Shown in pieces: positions 29,329 to 37,765 of a stretch of DNA of 64,000 bases (its first letter is position 1; the number at the start of each line of letters is the position of its first letter). The position numbers and the translations under genes were made by a program. The notes beneath the pieces were generated by a model. It ran no database searches. It saw only the letters and a list, made by a program, of their open reading frames with translations, and had not been told where the DNA came from. Source of the stretch: PMNU01 sp035479875 (GTDB lineage Bacteria > Patescibacteriota > Saccharimonadia > Saccharimonadales > UBA4665); the NCBI GenBank assembly GCA_035479875.1, contig DATIIH010000011.1, forward strand, positions 14,661 to 78,660, given 5' to 3'.

Positions 29329-29742
29329 ATGTTAGTCCCTAAGCGTACAAAGTTCCGCAAGGTGCGCAAAGGCCGCATTACCGGCCCCGCGACCAGCGGT
29401 AACTACATTGCATACGGCGAGTTTGCTCTCCAGGCCCAAGGCCACGACCGCATTACTAGCCGTCAAATCGAGTCCGCTCGTCAAGCTATGACCCGCTACA
29501 TCAAGCGTGGCGGCAAGATTTGGATTCGCATCTTCCCACACACACCGGTCACCAAAAAGCCGCTGGATGTAAAGATGGGTTCCGGCAAAGGCAGCCCTGA
29601 ATACTTCGCCGCCAAGGTTCGCCCGGGCACGATTATGTTCGAGATGCAGGGCGTAAGCGAAGAGATCGCCCGTGAGGCCATGCGCCTCGCCGCCCACAAG
29701 CTGCCTGTTAAAAGCAAGTTCTTGGTGAAGGAGGAGCTATAA
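29329..29742 (+). CDS. rplP: Ribosomal protein uL16
   Basis: A 137-residue protein near the A-site tRNA. LVPKRTKFRKVRKGR, IWIRIFPHTPVTKKPLDVKM and GSGKGSPEYFAAKVRPG are conserved. It follows rpsC by three bases with GGGGGAGG as its ribosome site. Confidence 0.96.
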   Translation: MLVPKRTKFRKVRKGRITGPATSGNYIAYGEFALQAQGHDRITSRQIESARQAMTRYIKRGGKIWIRIFPHTPVTKKPLDVKMGSGKGSPEYFAAKVRPGTIMFEMQGVSEEIAREAMRLAAHKLPVKSKFLVKEEL

Positions 29743-29744
29743 TT

Positions 29745-29945
29745 ATGAAAATTGTTGATATCCGTAAACTGACGACCGCGCAGCTCGCCACCGAGAGCAC
29801 TAACTTGCGCGCCGAAATTGTTGAATTAAAGCGCCGCTTAAGCCTTGGCGAAGTCCAGAACACCCGCGTTATCCGCGGTAAGCGTAAGGACCTCGCCCGG
29901 ATGCTGACGGTGCTCGGTGAGCAACTCGCAAAGGAGGCCAAGTAA
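29745..29945 (+). CDS. rpmC: Ribosomal protein uL29
   Basis: A 66-residue two-helix protein near the tunnel exit. LKRRLSLGEVQNTRVIRGKRKD is... in part conserved with the family's NTxxIRxxRRxIAR motif. It overlaps rpsQ by one base (TAATG). Confidence 0.92.
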   Translation: MKIVDIRKLTTAQLATESTNLRAEIVELKRRLSLGEVQNTRVIRGKRKDLARMLTVLGEQLAKEAK

Positions 29946-30247
29946 TGGCTAAAACTATCACCGGTGTTGTTGCTTCGAAGAAAACCGACAAAACCATTGT
30001 CGTGACCGAGCATGTGCGCCTAACGCACCCGCTCTACCGCAAGCAATACACCGTTACCAAGCGCTTTATGGCGCACGACGAAAAGAATGAGGCTAACGAA
30101 GGCGACACCGTGATTATCACCGAATGTCGCCCGCTGAGCGCCCGCAAGCACTTCACCCTCCAAAAGGTGGTCGAGAAGGCTGGTGTTAAGCACGTTGAAC
30201 CCGAAGAAGCTCCCGTCAAGGAAGCTAAAAGCGAGGACAAAGCGTAA
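29945..30247 (+). CDS. rpsQ: Ribosomal protein uS17
   Basis: A 100-residue OB-fold 30S protein: TGVVASKKTDKTIVVTEHV, KRFMAHDEKNEANEGDTV, IITECRPLSARKHF. The acidic/Lys tail of some 20 residues exceeds the usual length. Confidence 0.95.
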   Translation: MAKTITGVVASKKTDKTIVVTEHVRLTHPLYRKQYTVTKRFMAHDEKNEANEGDTVIITECRPLSARKHFTLQKVVEKAGVKHVEPEEAPVKEAKSEDKA

Positions 30248-30615
30248 TGATTCAGCAAGAAACCCGCCTGACTGTCTGCGACAACTCTGGCGCTAAAGAG
30301 ATTCTATGCATCCGCGTCCTCGGTGGTACCCGCCGTCGTTACGCTGGCGTGGGCGACATCATTGTCGCTACCGTCAAGGTTGCTGCTCCCCAGGGTACTG
30401 TCAAGAAGAAGTCGGTAGTTAAGGCTGTCGTGGTGCGCACTAATAAGGAAATCCGCCGCAAAGACGGTTCTACCATCAAGTTCGACGACAACGCGGCCGT
30501 AATCATTGGCGAAGACAAACTCCCTAAGGGTACCCGTATCTTCGGCCCGGTGCCGCGCGAACTGCGTGAGCTCGGCTACGCCAAGATCATTAGCTTAGCC
30601 CCGGAGGTACTCTAA
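30247..30615 (+). CDS. rplN: Ribosomal protein uL14
   Basis: A 122-residue 50S protein: MIQQETRLTVCDNSGAKEIL, VRTNKEIRRKDGSTIKFDDN, GPVPRELRELGYAKIISLAP. Normal length; overlaps both neighbours by one base. Confidence 0.97.
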   Translation: MIQQETRLTVCDNSGAKEILCIRVLGGTRRRYAGVGDIIVATVKVAAPQGTVKKKSVVKAVVVRTNKEIRRKDGSTIKFDDNAAVIIGEDKLPKGTRIFGPVPRELRELGYAKIISLAPEVL

Positions 30616-30947
30616 TGGAGACGCAAATTTACAAGATTCGGCTCAAAAAAGGCGACAACGTAGTCGTTTTGAGCGGCAAATACAAAGGTAAGACCGGCAA
30701 AGTGCTGGCTACCCACCCCCGCGAGAACAAAGTGACCGTCGAAGGCATTAACATTGCTAAGAAGCACCAAAAGCCCAACAAAGCTCACCCGCAAGGTGGC
30801 ATCATCGAGCTAACCAAGCCGATTTGGGTCAGCAAGGTAGCGATTGTTGAGCCAACGACCAAGAAAGCTAGCCGCATCGGCTATGAGCTCGCTAAGGATG
30901 GCACCAAAACTCGTGTATTTAAGAAGACTGGAAAGGAGATCAAGTAA
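30615..30947 (+). CDS. rplX: Ribosomal protein uL24
   Basis: A 110-residue assembly initiator with the KOW motif KKGDNVVVLSGKYKGKTGKV and NIAKKHQKPN. Overlaps rplE by one base. Confidence 0.95.
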   Translation: METQIYKIRLKKGDNVVVLSGKYKGKTGKVLATHPRENKVTVEGINIAKKHQKPNKAHPQGGIIELTKPIWVSKVAIVEPTTKKASRIGYELAKDGTKTRVFKKTGKEIK

Positions 30948-31540
30948 TGGCAACTGCGACCAAGACTACCAAGACAAACGCTGTAACCGACACTGCTCGT
31001 CTCCGTACCCAGTACGCTGGCACGATTGCGACCGAGCTTATGAAAGAACTTGGTCTGGCCAACGCCAACCAAGTGCCCAAGCTCGAAAAGATTACCGTTA
31101 ACGTCGGTCTTGGTAAAGCCAAGGACGACAAAAAGATGTTTGAAGCTGCTACCAACACACTGCGCAAAGTTACTGGTCAACAGCCAGTCGAGACGATCGC
31201 CAAAAAGTCTATCGCCACCTTTAAACTGCGCGAAGGCAACAAGATTGGCCTTAAAGTCACGCTGCGCGGCGACCGCATGTACGAATTTCTGGACCGTATC
31301 ATTACCATCGTGCTGCCGCGTCTTCGCGACTTTCACGGTGTGAGCAACAAGGCTTTTGACCGCCAAGGCAACTTTAGTCTCGGCCTCACCGATCAATCAG
31401 TTTTTCCGGAACTCAGCTTTGACGAGACCACCACATCCCACGGCCTGCAAGCAGTGTTCACCATCAAGTGCCACGAGCCGGCACACGCTAAGGCATTACT
31501 GCAAAAGTTCGGTATGCCGTTCGAAAAGGAGGCCAAGTAA
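30947..31540 (+). CDS. rplE: Ribosomal protein uL5
   Basis: A 197-residue 5S rRNA-binding protein. It has KLEKITVNVGLGKAKDDKK, GQQPVETIAKKSIATFKLRE, FDRQGNFSLGLTDQSVFPE. The Thr/Lys-rich N-terminal extension of about 15 residues is longer than usual. Confidence 0.96.
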   Translation: MATATKTTKTNAVTDTARLRTQYAGTIATELMKELGLANANQVPKLEKITVNVGLGKAKDDKKMFEAATNTLRKVTGQQPVETIAKKSIATFKLREGNKIGLKVTLRGDRMYEFLDRIITIVLPRLRDFHGVSNKAFDRQGNFSLGLTDQSVFPELSFDETTTSHGLQAVFTIKCHEPAHAKALLQKFGMPFEKEAK

Positions 31541-31809
31541 TGGCACGCAAGTCTAACATTGCCCGCGACCTAAAGCGCCGCAAGATGCACGACAAGTTTG
31601 CCGCCAAGCGCGCCGAACTGAAGCAGCTGGGCGACACCGAAGGTTTGGCTAAGTTGCCCCGCAACTCGAGCCCTACTCGTCTTAAGAACCGCTGCGTCGA
31701 AACCGGCCGCCCGCATGCTTACATGCGTACGTTTGGCCTTTCACGTTTGTCGTTCCGTGAACACGCCTCCAAGGGTGAAATCCCTGGTGTAACTAAGGCC
31801 AGCTGGTAG
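31540..31809 (+). CDS. rpsN: Ribosomal protein uS14, zinc-free long form
   Basis: An 89-residue protein of the 30S head. It ends RLSFREHASKGEIPGVTKASW, typical of the family. The pairs of Cys found in the short zinc form are absent (LPRNSSPTRLKNRCVETGRP), so this is the Cys-minus type. Confidence 0.95.
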   Translation: MARKSNIARDLKRRKMHDKFAAKRAELKQLGDTEGLAKLPRNSSPTRLKNRCVETGRPHAYMRTFGLSRLSFREHASKGEIPGVTKASW

Positions 31810-31823
31810 AAAGGAAGCATGAC

Positions 31824-32228
31824 ATGAGCAATATCGTATCAACTGACCCCATCGCCGACATGCTAACCCGCATTCGTAACGCGATCAACGTTCGTAAAAG
31901 CGAAGTCTCGATGCCGCACTCCAAGGTGAAGCAAGGCGTGGCCGAGCTGTTGCACAAGAGCGGCTTTGTAGGCGCCGTGAGCGTTGTTGACGCCCCGGTA
32001 GGCAAGACTCTCAAAATCACCATTCACGGTGCCGATGAGAACGCTCGCATTACCGAGATCGTACGTTTGAGCAAGCCAGGCCGCCGCGAATACGTCGGCA
32101 GCAGCGAAATCCCAACCGTTAAGCGTGGTCGTGGTCTGGTTATCATCAGCACGTCCAAAGGCTTGATGACCGGCAACGACGCCCGCAAAGCAGGCATCGG
32201 CGGCGAATTAATTTGTAAAGTATATTAG
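31824..32228 (+). CDS. rpsH: Ribosomal protein uS8
   Basis: A 134-residue 16S-binding protein: DPIADMLTRIRNAINVRKSE, VPTVKRGRGLVIISTSKG-like C terminus and GGELICKVY. AAAGGAAG precedes the ATG. Confidence 0.95.
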   Translation: MSNIVSTDPIADMLTRIRNAINVRKSEVSMPHSKVKQGVAELLHKSGFVGAVSVVDAPVGKTLKITIHGADENARITEIVRLSKPGRREYVGSSEIPTVKRGRGLVIISTSKGLMTGNDARKAGIGGELICKVY

Positions 32229-32237
32229 GAGAAATCG

Positions 32238-32777
32238 ATGAGTCGCATAGGAAAACTACCTATCCCAATCCCCAGCGGTGTGACAATCACTGTCGACCCC
32301 GATTTTGTAACTGTGGCTGGCTCTAAGGGCACGCTTAAGCAGTTTACGATGCCGGGCGTCACCGTTACGGTGGAAGACAGTCAAGCGGTTGTCACCCGGG
32401 AAAACGACGAAGCCGTCAACCGTTCCAAGCACGGCCTGATGCGCACGCTGGTTGCCAACATGGTCATCGGCGTCAGCAAAGGTTTCGACAAGAAGCTTGA
32501 GATTAACGGTGTTGGTTACCGCGTGAACATGCAAGGTGCCGACCTCAAGTTTAATCTCGGCTTTAGTCACGACGTTATTTATAAGCTGCCTGCGGGCATC
32601 GCCGCCAAGGCCGAGCAAAACACGATTACTATTTCGGGAATCGACAAGCAGCAAGTTGGCCAAGTAGCCGCCGAAATCCGCGCGCTTAAGAAGCCGGAAC
32701 CTTACAAGGGCAAGGGTATTAAGTATGCCGGCGAGCGCATTTTGCGTAAGAGCGGTAAGAGCGGGAAGGAGAAATAG
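32238..32777 (+). CDS. rplF: Ribosomal protein uL6
   Basis: A 179-residue 50S protein: MSRIGKLPIPIPSGVTITV, GVGYRVNMQGADLKFNLGFSH and C-terminal PEPYKGKGIKYAGERILRKS. Normal length. Confidence 0.97.
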   Translation: MSRIGKLPIPIPSGVTITVDPDFVTVAGSKGTLKQFTMPGVTVTVEDSQAVVTRENDEAVNRSKHGLMRTLVANMVIGVSKGFDKKLEINGVGYRVNMQGADLKFNLGFSHDVIYKLPAGIAAKAEQNTITISGIDKQQVGQVAAEIRALKKPEPYKGKGIKYAGERILRKSGKSGKEK

Positions 32778-32779
32778 CC

Positions 32780-33136
32780 ATGAGCACACTCGCACACAAA
32801 TTACACAATGCGTGGCAGCGTAAGCACCGCGTGCGTGCTACTGTTGCAGGCACTCCTGAGCGTCCGCGCCTGAGCGTCCATATTAGCAACAAGCACATTA
32901 CTGCCCAGGTAATCGACGATGTAGCCGGCAAGACGCTGGCTTACGCCTCAACCGTCAGCAGCAAGGCCGCTAAAGGCTCGATGACTGAGCGCGCCGTATG
33001 GGTTGGCGAAGAAATCGCCAAAAAAGCAAAAACCGCCAAGGTTAAGGCCGTAGTGCTCGACCGTGGCAGCCATTTGTACCACGGCCGTGTTCAGGCGCTT
33101 GCCGACGCAGCACGTAAAGCAGGACTGGAGTTCTAA
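32780..33136 (+). CDS. rplR: Ribosomal protein uL18
   Basis: A 118-residue 5S-binding protein: RPRLSVHISNKHITAQVIDD, VVLDRGSHLYHGRVQALADAA. GAAGGAGAAA lies upstream of the ATG; the gap to rplF is two bases. Confidence 0.96.
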   Translation: MSTLAHKLHNAWQRKHRVRATVAGTPERPRLSVHISNKHITAQVIDDVAGKTLAYASTVSSKAAKGSMTERAVWVGEEIAKKAKTAKVKAVVLDRGSHLYHGRVQALADAARKAGLEF

Positions 33137-33137
33137 T

Positions 33138-33770
33138 ATGCCCGACAATACACCTACTCCTCAGCAACAAGCACCCCAAGCCGCAGCACCGCAGGGCCCA
33201 CCACCACGTGGTGGTCGTGGTCCCGGTGGCCCGCGTGGCCGCCGCCCAGATATGGCTCCCGAAGAAAAGCAGTTCGATGAGCGCATTGTGCACATCGACC
33301 GCGTGGCTCGTGTAGTAAAGGGCGGCCGCCGCTTCCGTTTCCGCGCCCTCGTGGTTGTTGGCGATCGCAAACACCGCGTTGGTGTCGGTACCGCTAAAGG
33401 TGCCGACGTGACCGCAGCGGTTACCAAAGCAACCGAAGTCGCTAAGAAGCACTTTATTACGGTCCCCATTCACAACGACACCATTCCTCACGAAGCCGAA
33501 GCCAAAGTCAGTGGTGCCCGCATCCTGATTAAGCCCGCTTCGCCTGGTACTGGCCTGATTGCCGGTGGCACTATCCGCATCATCCTCGAAGTTGCCGGCG
33601 TCAAGAACGTATTAAGCAAGTCGCTTGGCTCGAGCAACAAGACTAACGCTGCATACGCAACCATCGCCGCCTTGCAGTCGATTAGCCCGTCCAAGAACTG
33701 GGTAACCAGAACTACTGAGGCCAAGGCGACCGCCAAAAAAGCGGCAGCCAAGAAGGTGGAGGAGGCTTAA
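33138..33770 (+). CDS. rpsE: Ribosomal protein uS5 with disordered N-terminal extension
   Basis: A 210-residue protein. Residues 1-36 are a Pro/Gln/Ala- and Gly/Arg-rich disordered extension (GPPPRGGRGPGGPRGRR). The dsRNA-binding core (VVKGGRRFRFRALVVVGD) and KPASPGTGLIAGGTIRIILE follow. A Lys/Ala-rich tail ends the protein. ATG 33138 directly follows the rplR stop; an earlier in-frame start would overlap rplR. Confidence 0.95.
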   Translation: MPDNTPTPQQQAPQAAAPQGPPPRGGRGPGGPRGRRPDMAPEEKQFDERIVHIDRVARVVKGGRRFRFRALVVVGDRKHRVGVGTAKGADVTAAVTKATEVAKKHFITVPIHNDTIPHEAEAKVSGARILIKPASPGTGLIAGGTIRIILEVAGVKNVLSKSLGSSNKTNAAYATIAALQSISPSKNWVTRTTEAKATAKKAAAKKVEEA

Positions 33771-33773
33771 GCC

Positions 33774-34280
33774 ATGAAGATCAACGAACTTAAAGTTGCA
33801 AAGACCAAAAGCGCCAAGCGCGTGGGCCGCGGCATCGCCGCTGGCCAAGGCAAGACTGCCGGTCGTGGCACCAAGGGCCAGATGGCTCGCACCGGCTCTA
33901 CGAAGCGTCCAGGTTTTGCCGGTGGCCAGAACCCGCTGATGCAGGCTTTGCCTAAACTCCCAGGTTTCCGTTCACTTAAGACGAGGATGGAAGTGGTTTA
34001 TACCAGCCAACTCGACGCTTTCGCAGGCAAAGTTGCCGATGTCGAAGCCTTTGCTAAGGCCGGCCTCGTCACCAATGCGTTCGTTAGTGTAAAAGTGATC
34101 ACTCGCGGAGACGTTACTAAAAAAGTTACCGTCAAGGCCCAAGGCGTTAGCGCCAGTGCGCTAGCCGCCATCGAAGCCGCCGGCGGCAGCTTCGAAAAGG
34201 TTGAGCGCCAAGCTCGTCCCGCATCGGCTAAAAAAGCCGAGAAGGCCGAGAAAAAAGCGACTGCAAAAGCAGCCAAATAG
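33774..34280 (+). CDS. rplO: Ribosomal protein uL15
   Basis: A 168-residue protein: RVGRGIAAGQGKTAGRGTKG, FAGGQNPLMQALPKLPGF. Its C-terminal 20 residues are a Lys/Ala tail. It directly follows rpsE; uL30, normally between them, is absent. Confidence 0.95.
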   Translation: MKINELKVAKTKSAKRVGRGIAAGQGKTAGRGTKGQMARTGSTKRPGFAGGQNPLMQALPKLPGFRSLKTRMEVVYTSQLDAFAGKVADVEAFAKAGLVTNAFVSVKVITRGDVTKKVTVKAQGVSASALAAIEAAGGSFEKVERQARPASAKKAEKAEKKATAKAAK

Positions 34281-34300
34281 CTTGCGTTCGCTCGTAAACT

Positions 34301-34331
34301 AAAAGAAGGTCCGTACGCGGGCCTTCTTTTA
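34301..34331 (+). terminator. Terminator between rplO and secY
   Basis: AAAGAAGGTCC pairs with GGGCCTTCTTT across a short loop, followed by T-rich sequence. It closes the rplC-rplO operon and isolates secY. Confidence 0.88.
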
Positions 34332-34353
34332 TAGCTTTACGCCGTAAAACTGG

Positions 34354-34359
34354 TATACT
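34354..34359 (+). promoter_or_regulatory. -10 box of secY
   Basis: TATACT about 37 bases before the ATG at 34397. No strong -35. AAGGGAAG serves as ribosome site. Confidence 0.5.
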
Positions 34360-34396
34360 AAATAAGAATTAGGGACAAAAAGGGAAGAAAACACTC

Positions 34397-35902
34397 ATGA
34401 ACTGGAAGCTCATTTGGAAGTCGCTCGGCCATAAGGAGATGCGCAATCGTATTCTGGCGGTACTAGCCATTATTTTGGTGTTTCGCGTCATGGCGCACAT
34501 TCCCATCCCGCTGTCTGACCCGCAGACGCTTAAGCAGGTGCTGCAAAACCTGTTTACCAGCAACAACACACCGCAGTTGCTTAGCTTTATTAACATCCTG
34601 AGTGGCGGTGCGCTGGCTAACTTCTCGATTATGATCGCCGGCATGGGGCCATACATCAACGCCTCGATTATCATGCAGCTGCTTACCAAGGCGATTCCTA
34701 AGCTCGAGAATCTGCGTAAAGAGGGTGAGTACGGCCAGCGCAAGATCAACCAATACACGCGTATTTTGACATTCCCGCTAGCTATTCTGCAGTCGATCGG
34801 CGCCATTTATTTGGTGCGCCAAACGGCCGAGCAAATCGGCGGTATAGGCGACATTACCGCCAACGCCTCAATTTGGCAGTGGGCACTGATGGTGGCGGCG
34901 CTTACTGGCGGCTCGATGCTGCTTATGTGGCTCGGTGAGTTGATTACTGAGCGCAGCGTGGGTAACGGTATCTCGTTGATTATCACTGTAGGTATCGTGA
35001 GCGGTCTACCAGGCACGATCGCCAGCCTTTACGGCTCGGTCTTTAATCACACCAGCAAATGGACGATCTTTGGTCATGCCTATAGCATTAGCGCCCGCGG
35101 CGCGGCCTTTGCCGCTGTCATTGCGTGCGCAGTTTTGGTGGTAACCTGGATAGTCGTCAAGCTCAACGAAGCGGCCAGACGGCTCACTATTAACTATGCT
35201 AAGCGTGTTCAGGGCAACCGCACGTACGGTGGCGTGACCACTATGCTGCCGGTTAAACTTATTAGCGCCGGTGTGGTGCCGATCATCTTTGCTGTTGCCT
35301 TCCTAAGTGTACCGAGTTTTGTGGGCCAGCTACTCACCAGTAATCACAGCGTACATTTGCAACACCTCGGCTCCAACTTAGTGTCGTGGTTCCAGCCGCC
35401 GTCGCAGACTACCTTTGCTGCCGGCGGGTGGCATCCATACATCTACCCAGCCACATACTTTTTGCTAGTGTTCGTATTTACGTTCTTCTATACCAGTGTA
35501 ACGTTTAACAGCAAAGAGATTGCCGAGAACCTGCAAAAGCAGGGCGGCTTTATTGAAGGCGTGCGCTCCGGCCAGCAAACCGAAAAGCACCTGAGTAGGA
35601 TTGTTAACCGGCTCACGCTGTTTGGCGCCTTTAGCCTTGGTATGCTGGCACTACTGCCGATCATCGCTCAGATATTTATTAGCGGTAATATTGCCATTGG
35701 TGGCACCAGCGTCCTCATCCTTGTTTCTGTATCGCTGGAGACGCTACGCGCCGTCGAATCCCGCGCCCTCATGGTCACCTACGACCAATACGCCCAAGCC
35801 GACTTTTTCCATGATACCGACGAAAGCGACTTGGCCAGTCCCAAGAAGCGCTTCTTTAGCCGGTTACCGCTGCCACGTTTCCGTCGTAGTAAAAAAGCTT
35901 AA
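34397..35902 (+). CDS. secY: Protein translocase subunit SecY
   Basis: A 501-residue ten-span channel of the Sec translocon in the cytoplasmic membrane. Typical segments: GMGPYINASIIMQLLTKAIP (plug/TM2 region), GEYGQRKINQYTR, GNGISLIITVGIVSGLPG. The basic C-terminal tail (RFFSRLPLPRFRRSKKA) is longer than usual. adk and map, which usually follow, are missing here. Confidence 0.97.
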   Translation: MNWKLIWKSLGHKEMRNRILAVLAIILVFRVMAHIPIPLSDPQTLKQVLQNLFTSNNTPQLLSFINILSGGALANFSIMIAGMGPYINASIIMQLLTKAIPKLENLRKEGEYGQRKINQYTRILTFPLAILQSIGAIYLVRQTAEQIGGIGDITANASIWQWALMVAALTGGSMLLMWLGELITERSVGNGISLIITVGIVSGLPGTIASLYGSVFNHTSKWTIFGHAYSISARGAAFAAVIACAVLVVTWIVVKLNEAARRLTINYAKRVQGNRTYGGVTTMLPVKLISAGVVPIIFAVAFLSVPSFVGQLLTSNHSVHLQHLGSNLVSWFQPPSQTTFAAGGWHPYIYPATYFLLVFVFTFFYTSVTFNSKEIAENLQKQGGFIEGVRSGQQTEKHLSRIVNRLTLFGAFSLGMLALLPIIAQIFISGNIAIGGTSVLILVSVSLETLRAVESRALMVTYDQYAQADFFHDTDESDLASPKKRFFSRLPLPRFRRSKKA

Positions 35903-35914
35903 GATATAATACAC

Positions 35915-36487
35915 ATGCCGACCATTCATCAGGCTTTTGAGGGTCTCGACCCTGTGGGCTACTCAGAGCACGGTGCGCCAGTTTATTGTGCTATACCGCC
36001 GGAGGGCCGCGACGGGGCAGTTCTCCACGGCACAAGCTATGCCGTCTTGCTCGGTTGTGCCATGCTTGGGCAAGGCCTTCGCGATGCGCAGTTGCCTCGC
36101 AAGAAGTATCTCACGCTTGACTTCGGTGCCGCCGTCACAGAAGCCGGCAGAGTGTGTGATATTAACCAGGATAGGGTACGACCTTGCGGACGGATGTGGT
36201 GGGTGGGCATTGTGCCAGCCAGGATTGGTCTGGTGATAGGTTTTGACTCCAGCCGCGTGCCCGATGGCCGCGTGCCCGGCATGGAGCCCGATGACTCATA
36301 CTACGGAGGTTACGAACCAAGGCCGGGCCATGCTTATCGTAGCAATGGAGCGATCTGGCTCACAGACATCGACCCCCGGACAAGAGAACTCCTACCCGAC
36401 CTGTTCCGTAGCGACGCACCCTTGCTCTATAATCATCGACCCGTTACAGGCCCGGTTGTCGGTGCGGTTATCGACCGCACACCTTAA
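35915..36487 (+). CDS. Orphan protein downstream of secY
   Basis: A 190-residue protein with no family I recognise. It is rich in Gly, Pro, Arg and Asp and appears soluble (HGTSYAVLLGCAMLGQGLRD, RMWWVGIVPARIGLVIGFD). A TATAAT box at 35905-35910 ends four bases before the ATG, hinting at a near-leaderless promoter. It occupies the place of adk/map in standard spc operons. Function unknown. Confidence 0.5.
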   Translation: MPTIHQAFEGLDPVGYSEHGAPVYCAIPPEGRDGAVLHGTSYAVLLGCAMLGQGLRDAQLPRKKYLTLDFGAAVTEAGRVCDINQDRVRPCGRMWWVGIVPARIGLVIGFDSSRVPDGRVPGMEPDDSYYGGYEPRPGHAYRSNGAIWLTDIDPRTRELLPDLFRSDAPLLYNHRPVTGPVVGAVIDRTP

Positions 36488-36561
36488 GAAAAGCACCTAG
36501 TCTGATGCTGCCACGTTTTCGGTACAAGGCCAGTAAGCTCTAGCCTTGTTATTCGTTTATA

Positions 36562-36816
36562 TCAGGCGCGGCCTCTTAAGCGGCTGATGCCGATCATTAC
36601 ACCGCAAACCACACTACCGGCAAGCCCGGCGGCTGCGAGTGAGCCTCCGCCAATTTCGAGATCTGTTGCCCATGCGGGGGCAGACTCTGCGATAGGCGTA
36701 GCTATGGCGCTCAACATGCCTGCTTCAAAGGTCGCCATGCCACCCAGAAAGCCCATAAAGCTCGCCACGCCTACACCAGGCAGGTTTTCCACGAATGCAT
36801 CAAAGGGTCGAATCAT
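36562..36816 (-). CDS. Small membrane protein
   Basis: An 84-residue protein with two hydrophobic segments, GVASFMGFLGGMATFEAGML and LAAAGLAGSVVCGVMIGIS, joined by a short acidic linker, and a basic end (RLRGRA). It is likely a membrane hairpin. No family recognised; single gene facing against infA. Confidence 0.5.
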   Translation of the reverse strand: MIRPFDAFVENLPGVGVASFMGFLGGMATFEAGMLSAIATPIAESAPAWATDLEIGGGSLAAAGLAGSVVCGVMIGISRLRGRA

Positions 36817-36880
36817 GCCTCATACATCAACATATCTCATGCTTCCTGTAAAATCTAGCACATAACATCTTTGTTTTAGG

Positions 36881-36909
36881 TTGTAATACAAACAATATAC
36901 TGATATAAT
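36881..36909 (+). promoter_or_regulatory. Promoter of infA operon
   Basis: TTGTAA (36881-36886), 17 bases, TATAAT (36904-36909). The start would be about 10 bases before the ATG at 36926, with no room for a good Shine-Dalgarno. Confidence 0.7.
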
Positions 36910-36925
36910 GACGTGAGTTATATTT

Positions 36926-37147
36926 ATGGCGAGCAATAAGCAGGTTATCGAGTTGACGGGGACGATTGTAGAGACCCTACCGGGTACTCAATTTCGCGTC
37001 GAACTCGAGAACGGTCATAATATTATAGCTCACGTCGCTGGCAAGATGCGGAAGCATTACATCCGTATCGTACCGGGCGACAGCGTGACGGTCGAGTTGA
37101 CCCCTTACGATCTTACTAAGGGCAGAATCACCTATCGCCGTTCCTGA
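36926..37147 (+). CDS. infA: Translation initiation factor IF-1
   Basis: A 73-residue OB-fold protein that binds the 30S A site. LTGTIVETLPGTQFRVELEN, GKMRKHYIRIVPGDSVTVEL and KGRITYR are conserved. It is followed by a hairpin and rpmJ. Confidence 0.95.
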   Translation: MASNKQVIELTGTIVETLPGTQFRVELENGHNIIAHVAGKMRKHYIRIVPGDSVTVELTPYDLTKGRITYRRS

Positions 37148-37170
37148 TTATTTGCAAAGGTCAGGAACGC
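37139..37170 (+). repeat. Inverted repeat between infA and rpmJ
   Basis: CGTTCCTGA pairs with TCAGGAACG at the end of infA. There is no T run, so it may protect or pause the message rather than terminate. Confidence 0.5.
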
Positions 37171-37222
37171 CAATACTAAACTAAGCAGTGTGTTATGCAC
37201 CCTTGAAAGGAGCATGATCCGC

Positions 37223-37360
37223 ATGAAAGTGCGTGCAAGTGTCAAAAAGATCAGCCCTGACGATAAAATCGTTTGGCGCAAAGGTCGCGGGCGAGGCAGC
37301 AAGGCCAAGCTTTATATCATCAATAAAATGAAACCTAAGCACAAGCAGAGGCAGGGTTAG
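37223..37360 (+). CDS. rpmJ: Ribosomal protein bL36, zinc-free form
   Basis: A 45-residue protein starting MKVRASVKKISPDDKIVWRK and ending KPKHKQRQG. The family normally has three Cys and a His binding zinc (KKxCxxCK); here CxxC is SPDD and no Cys remains. It is also about eight residues longer than the usual 37. AAAGGAG lies ten bases upstream of ATG 37223; an ATG at 37214 is too close to it. Position between infA and rpsM is canonical. Confidence 0.92.
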   Translation: MKVRASVKKISPDDKIVWRKGRGRGSKAKLYIINKMKPKHKQRQG

Positions 37361-37363
37361 CGT

Positions 37364-37750
37364 ATGGCACGTATTAGTGGCGTCACCATCCCGACCGACA
37401 AGCAAGTGTGGGTGGCTTTAACCTACGTTTACGGCATTGGCCCTAAGAGCAGTGCAGACATTTTGGCTACTGCCAAGGTCGAATCAACCGTTCGCGTTAA
37501 AGACCTCACCGACGCCGAAATCGGTCGGATTCAAGAAGTTATCAACGAAAAGTACACCGTCGAAGGTGAGCTGCAGCGCATTGTCGCCGGCAACATCAAG
37601 CGTCTAAAAGACATTGGTTCATACCGCGGCCTGCGCCACAAAGCCAGCCTACCATCACGGGGACAGCGCACCAAGACCAACGCGCGTACGCGCCGTGGCC
37701 GCAAGGTGACGGTTGGCGGTACTGCTAAGAAGGTCGCTTCTAAGACTTAG
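37364..37750 (+). CDS. rpsM: Ribosomal protein uS13
   Basis: A 128-residue 30S head protein: MARISGVTIPTDKQVWVALT, IGSYRGLRHKASLPSRGQRT, then TKTNARTRRGRKVTV in the tail. Three bases after rpmJ. Confidence 0.96.
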   Translation: MARISGVTIPTDKQVWVALTYVYGIGPKSSADILATAKVESTVRVKDLTDAEIGRIQEVINEKYTVEGELQRIVAGNIKRLKDIGSYRGLRHKASLPSRGQRTKTNARTRRGRKVTVGGTAKKVASKT

Positions 37751-37765
37751 GATGATGGAATAGAT

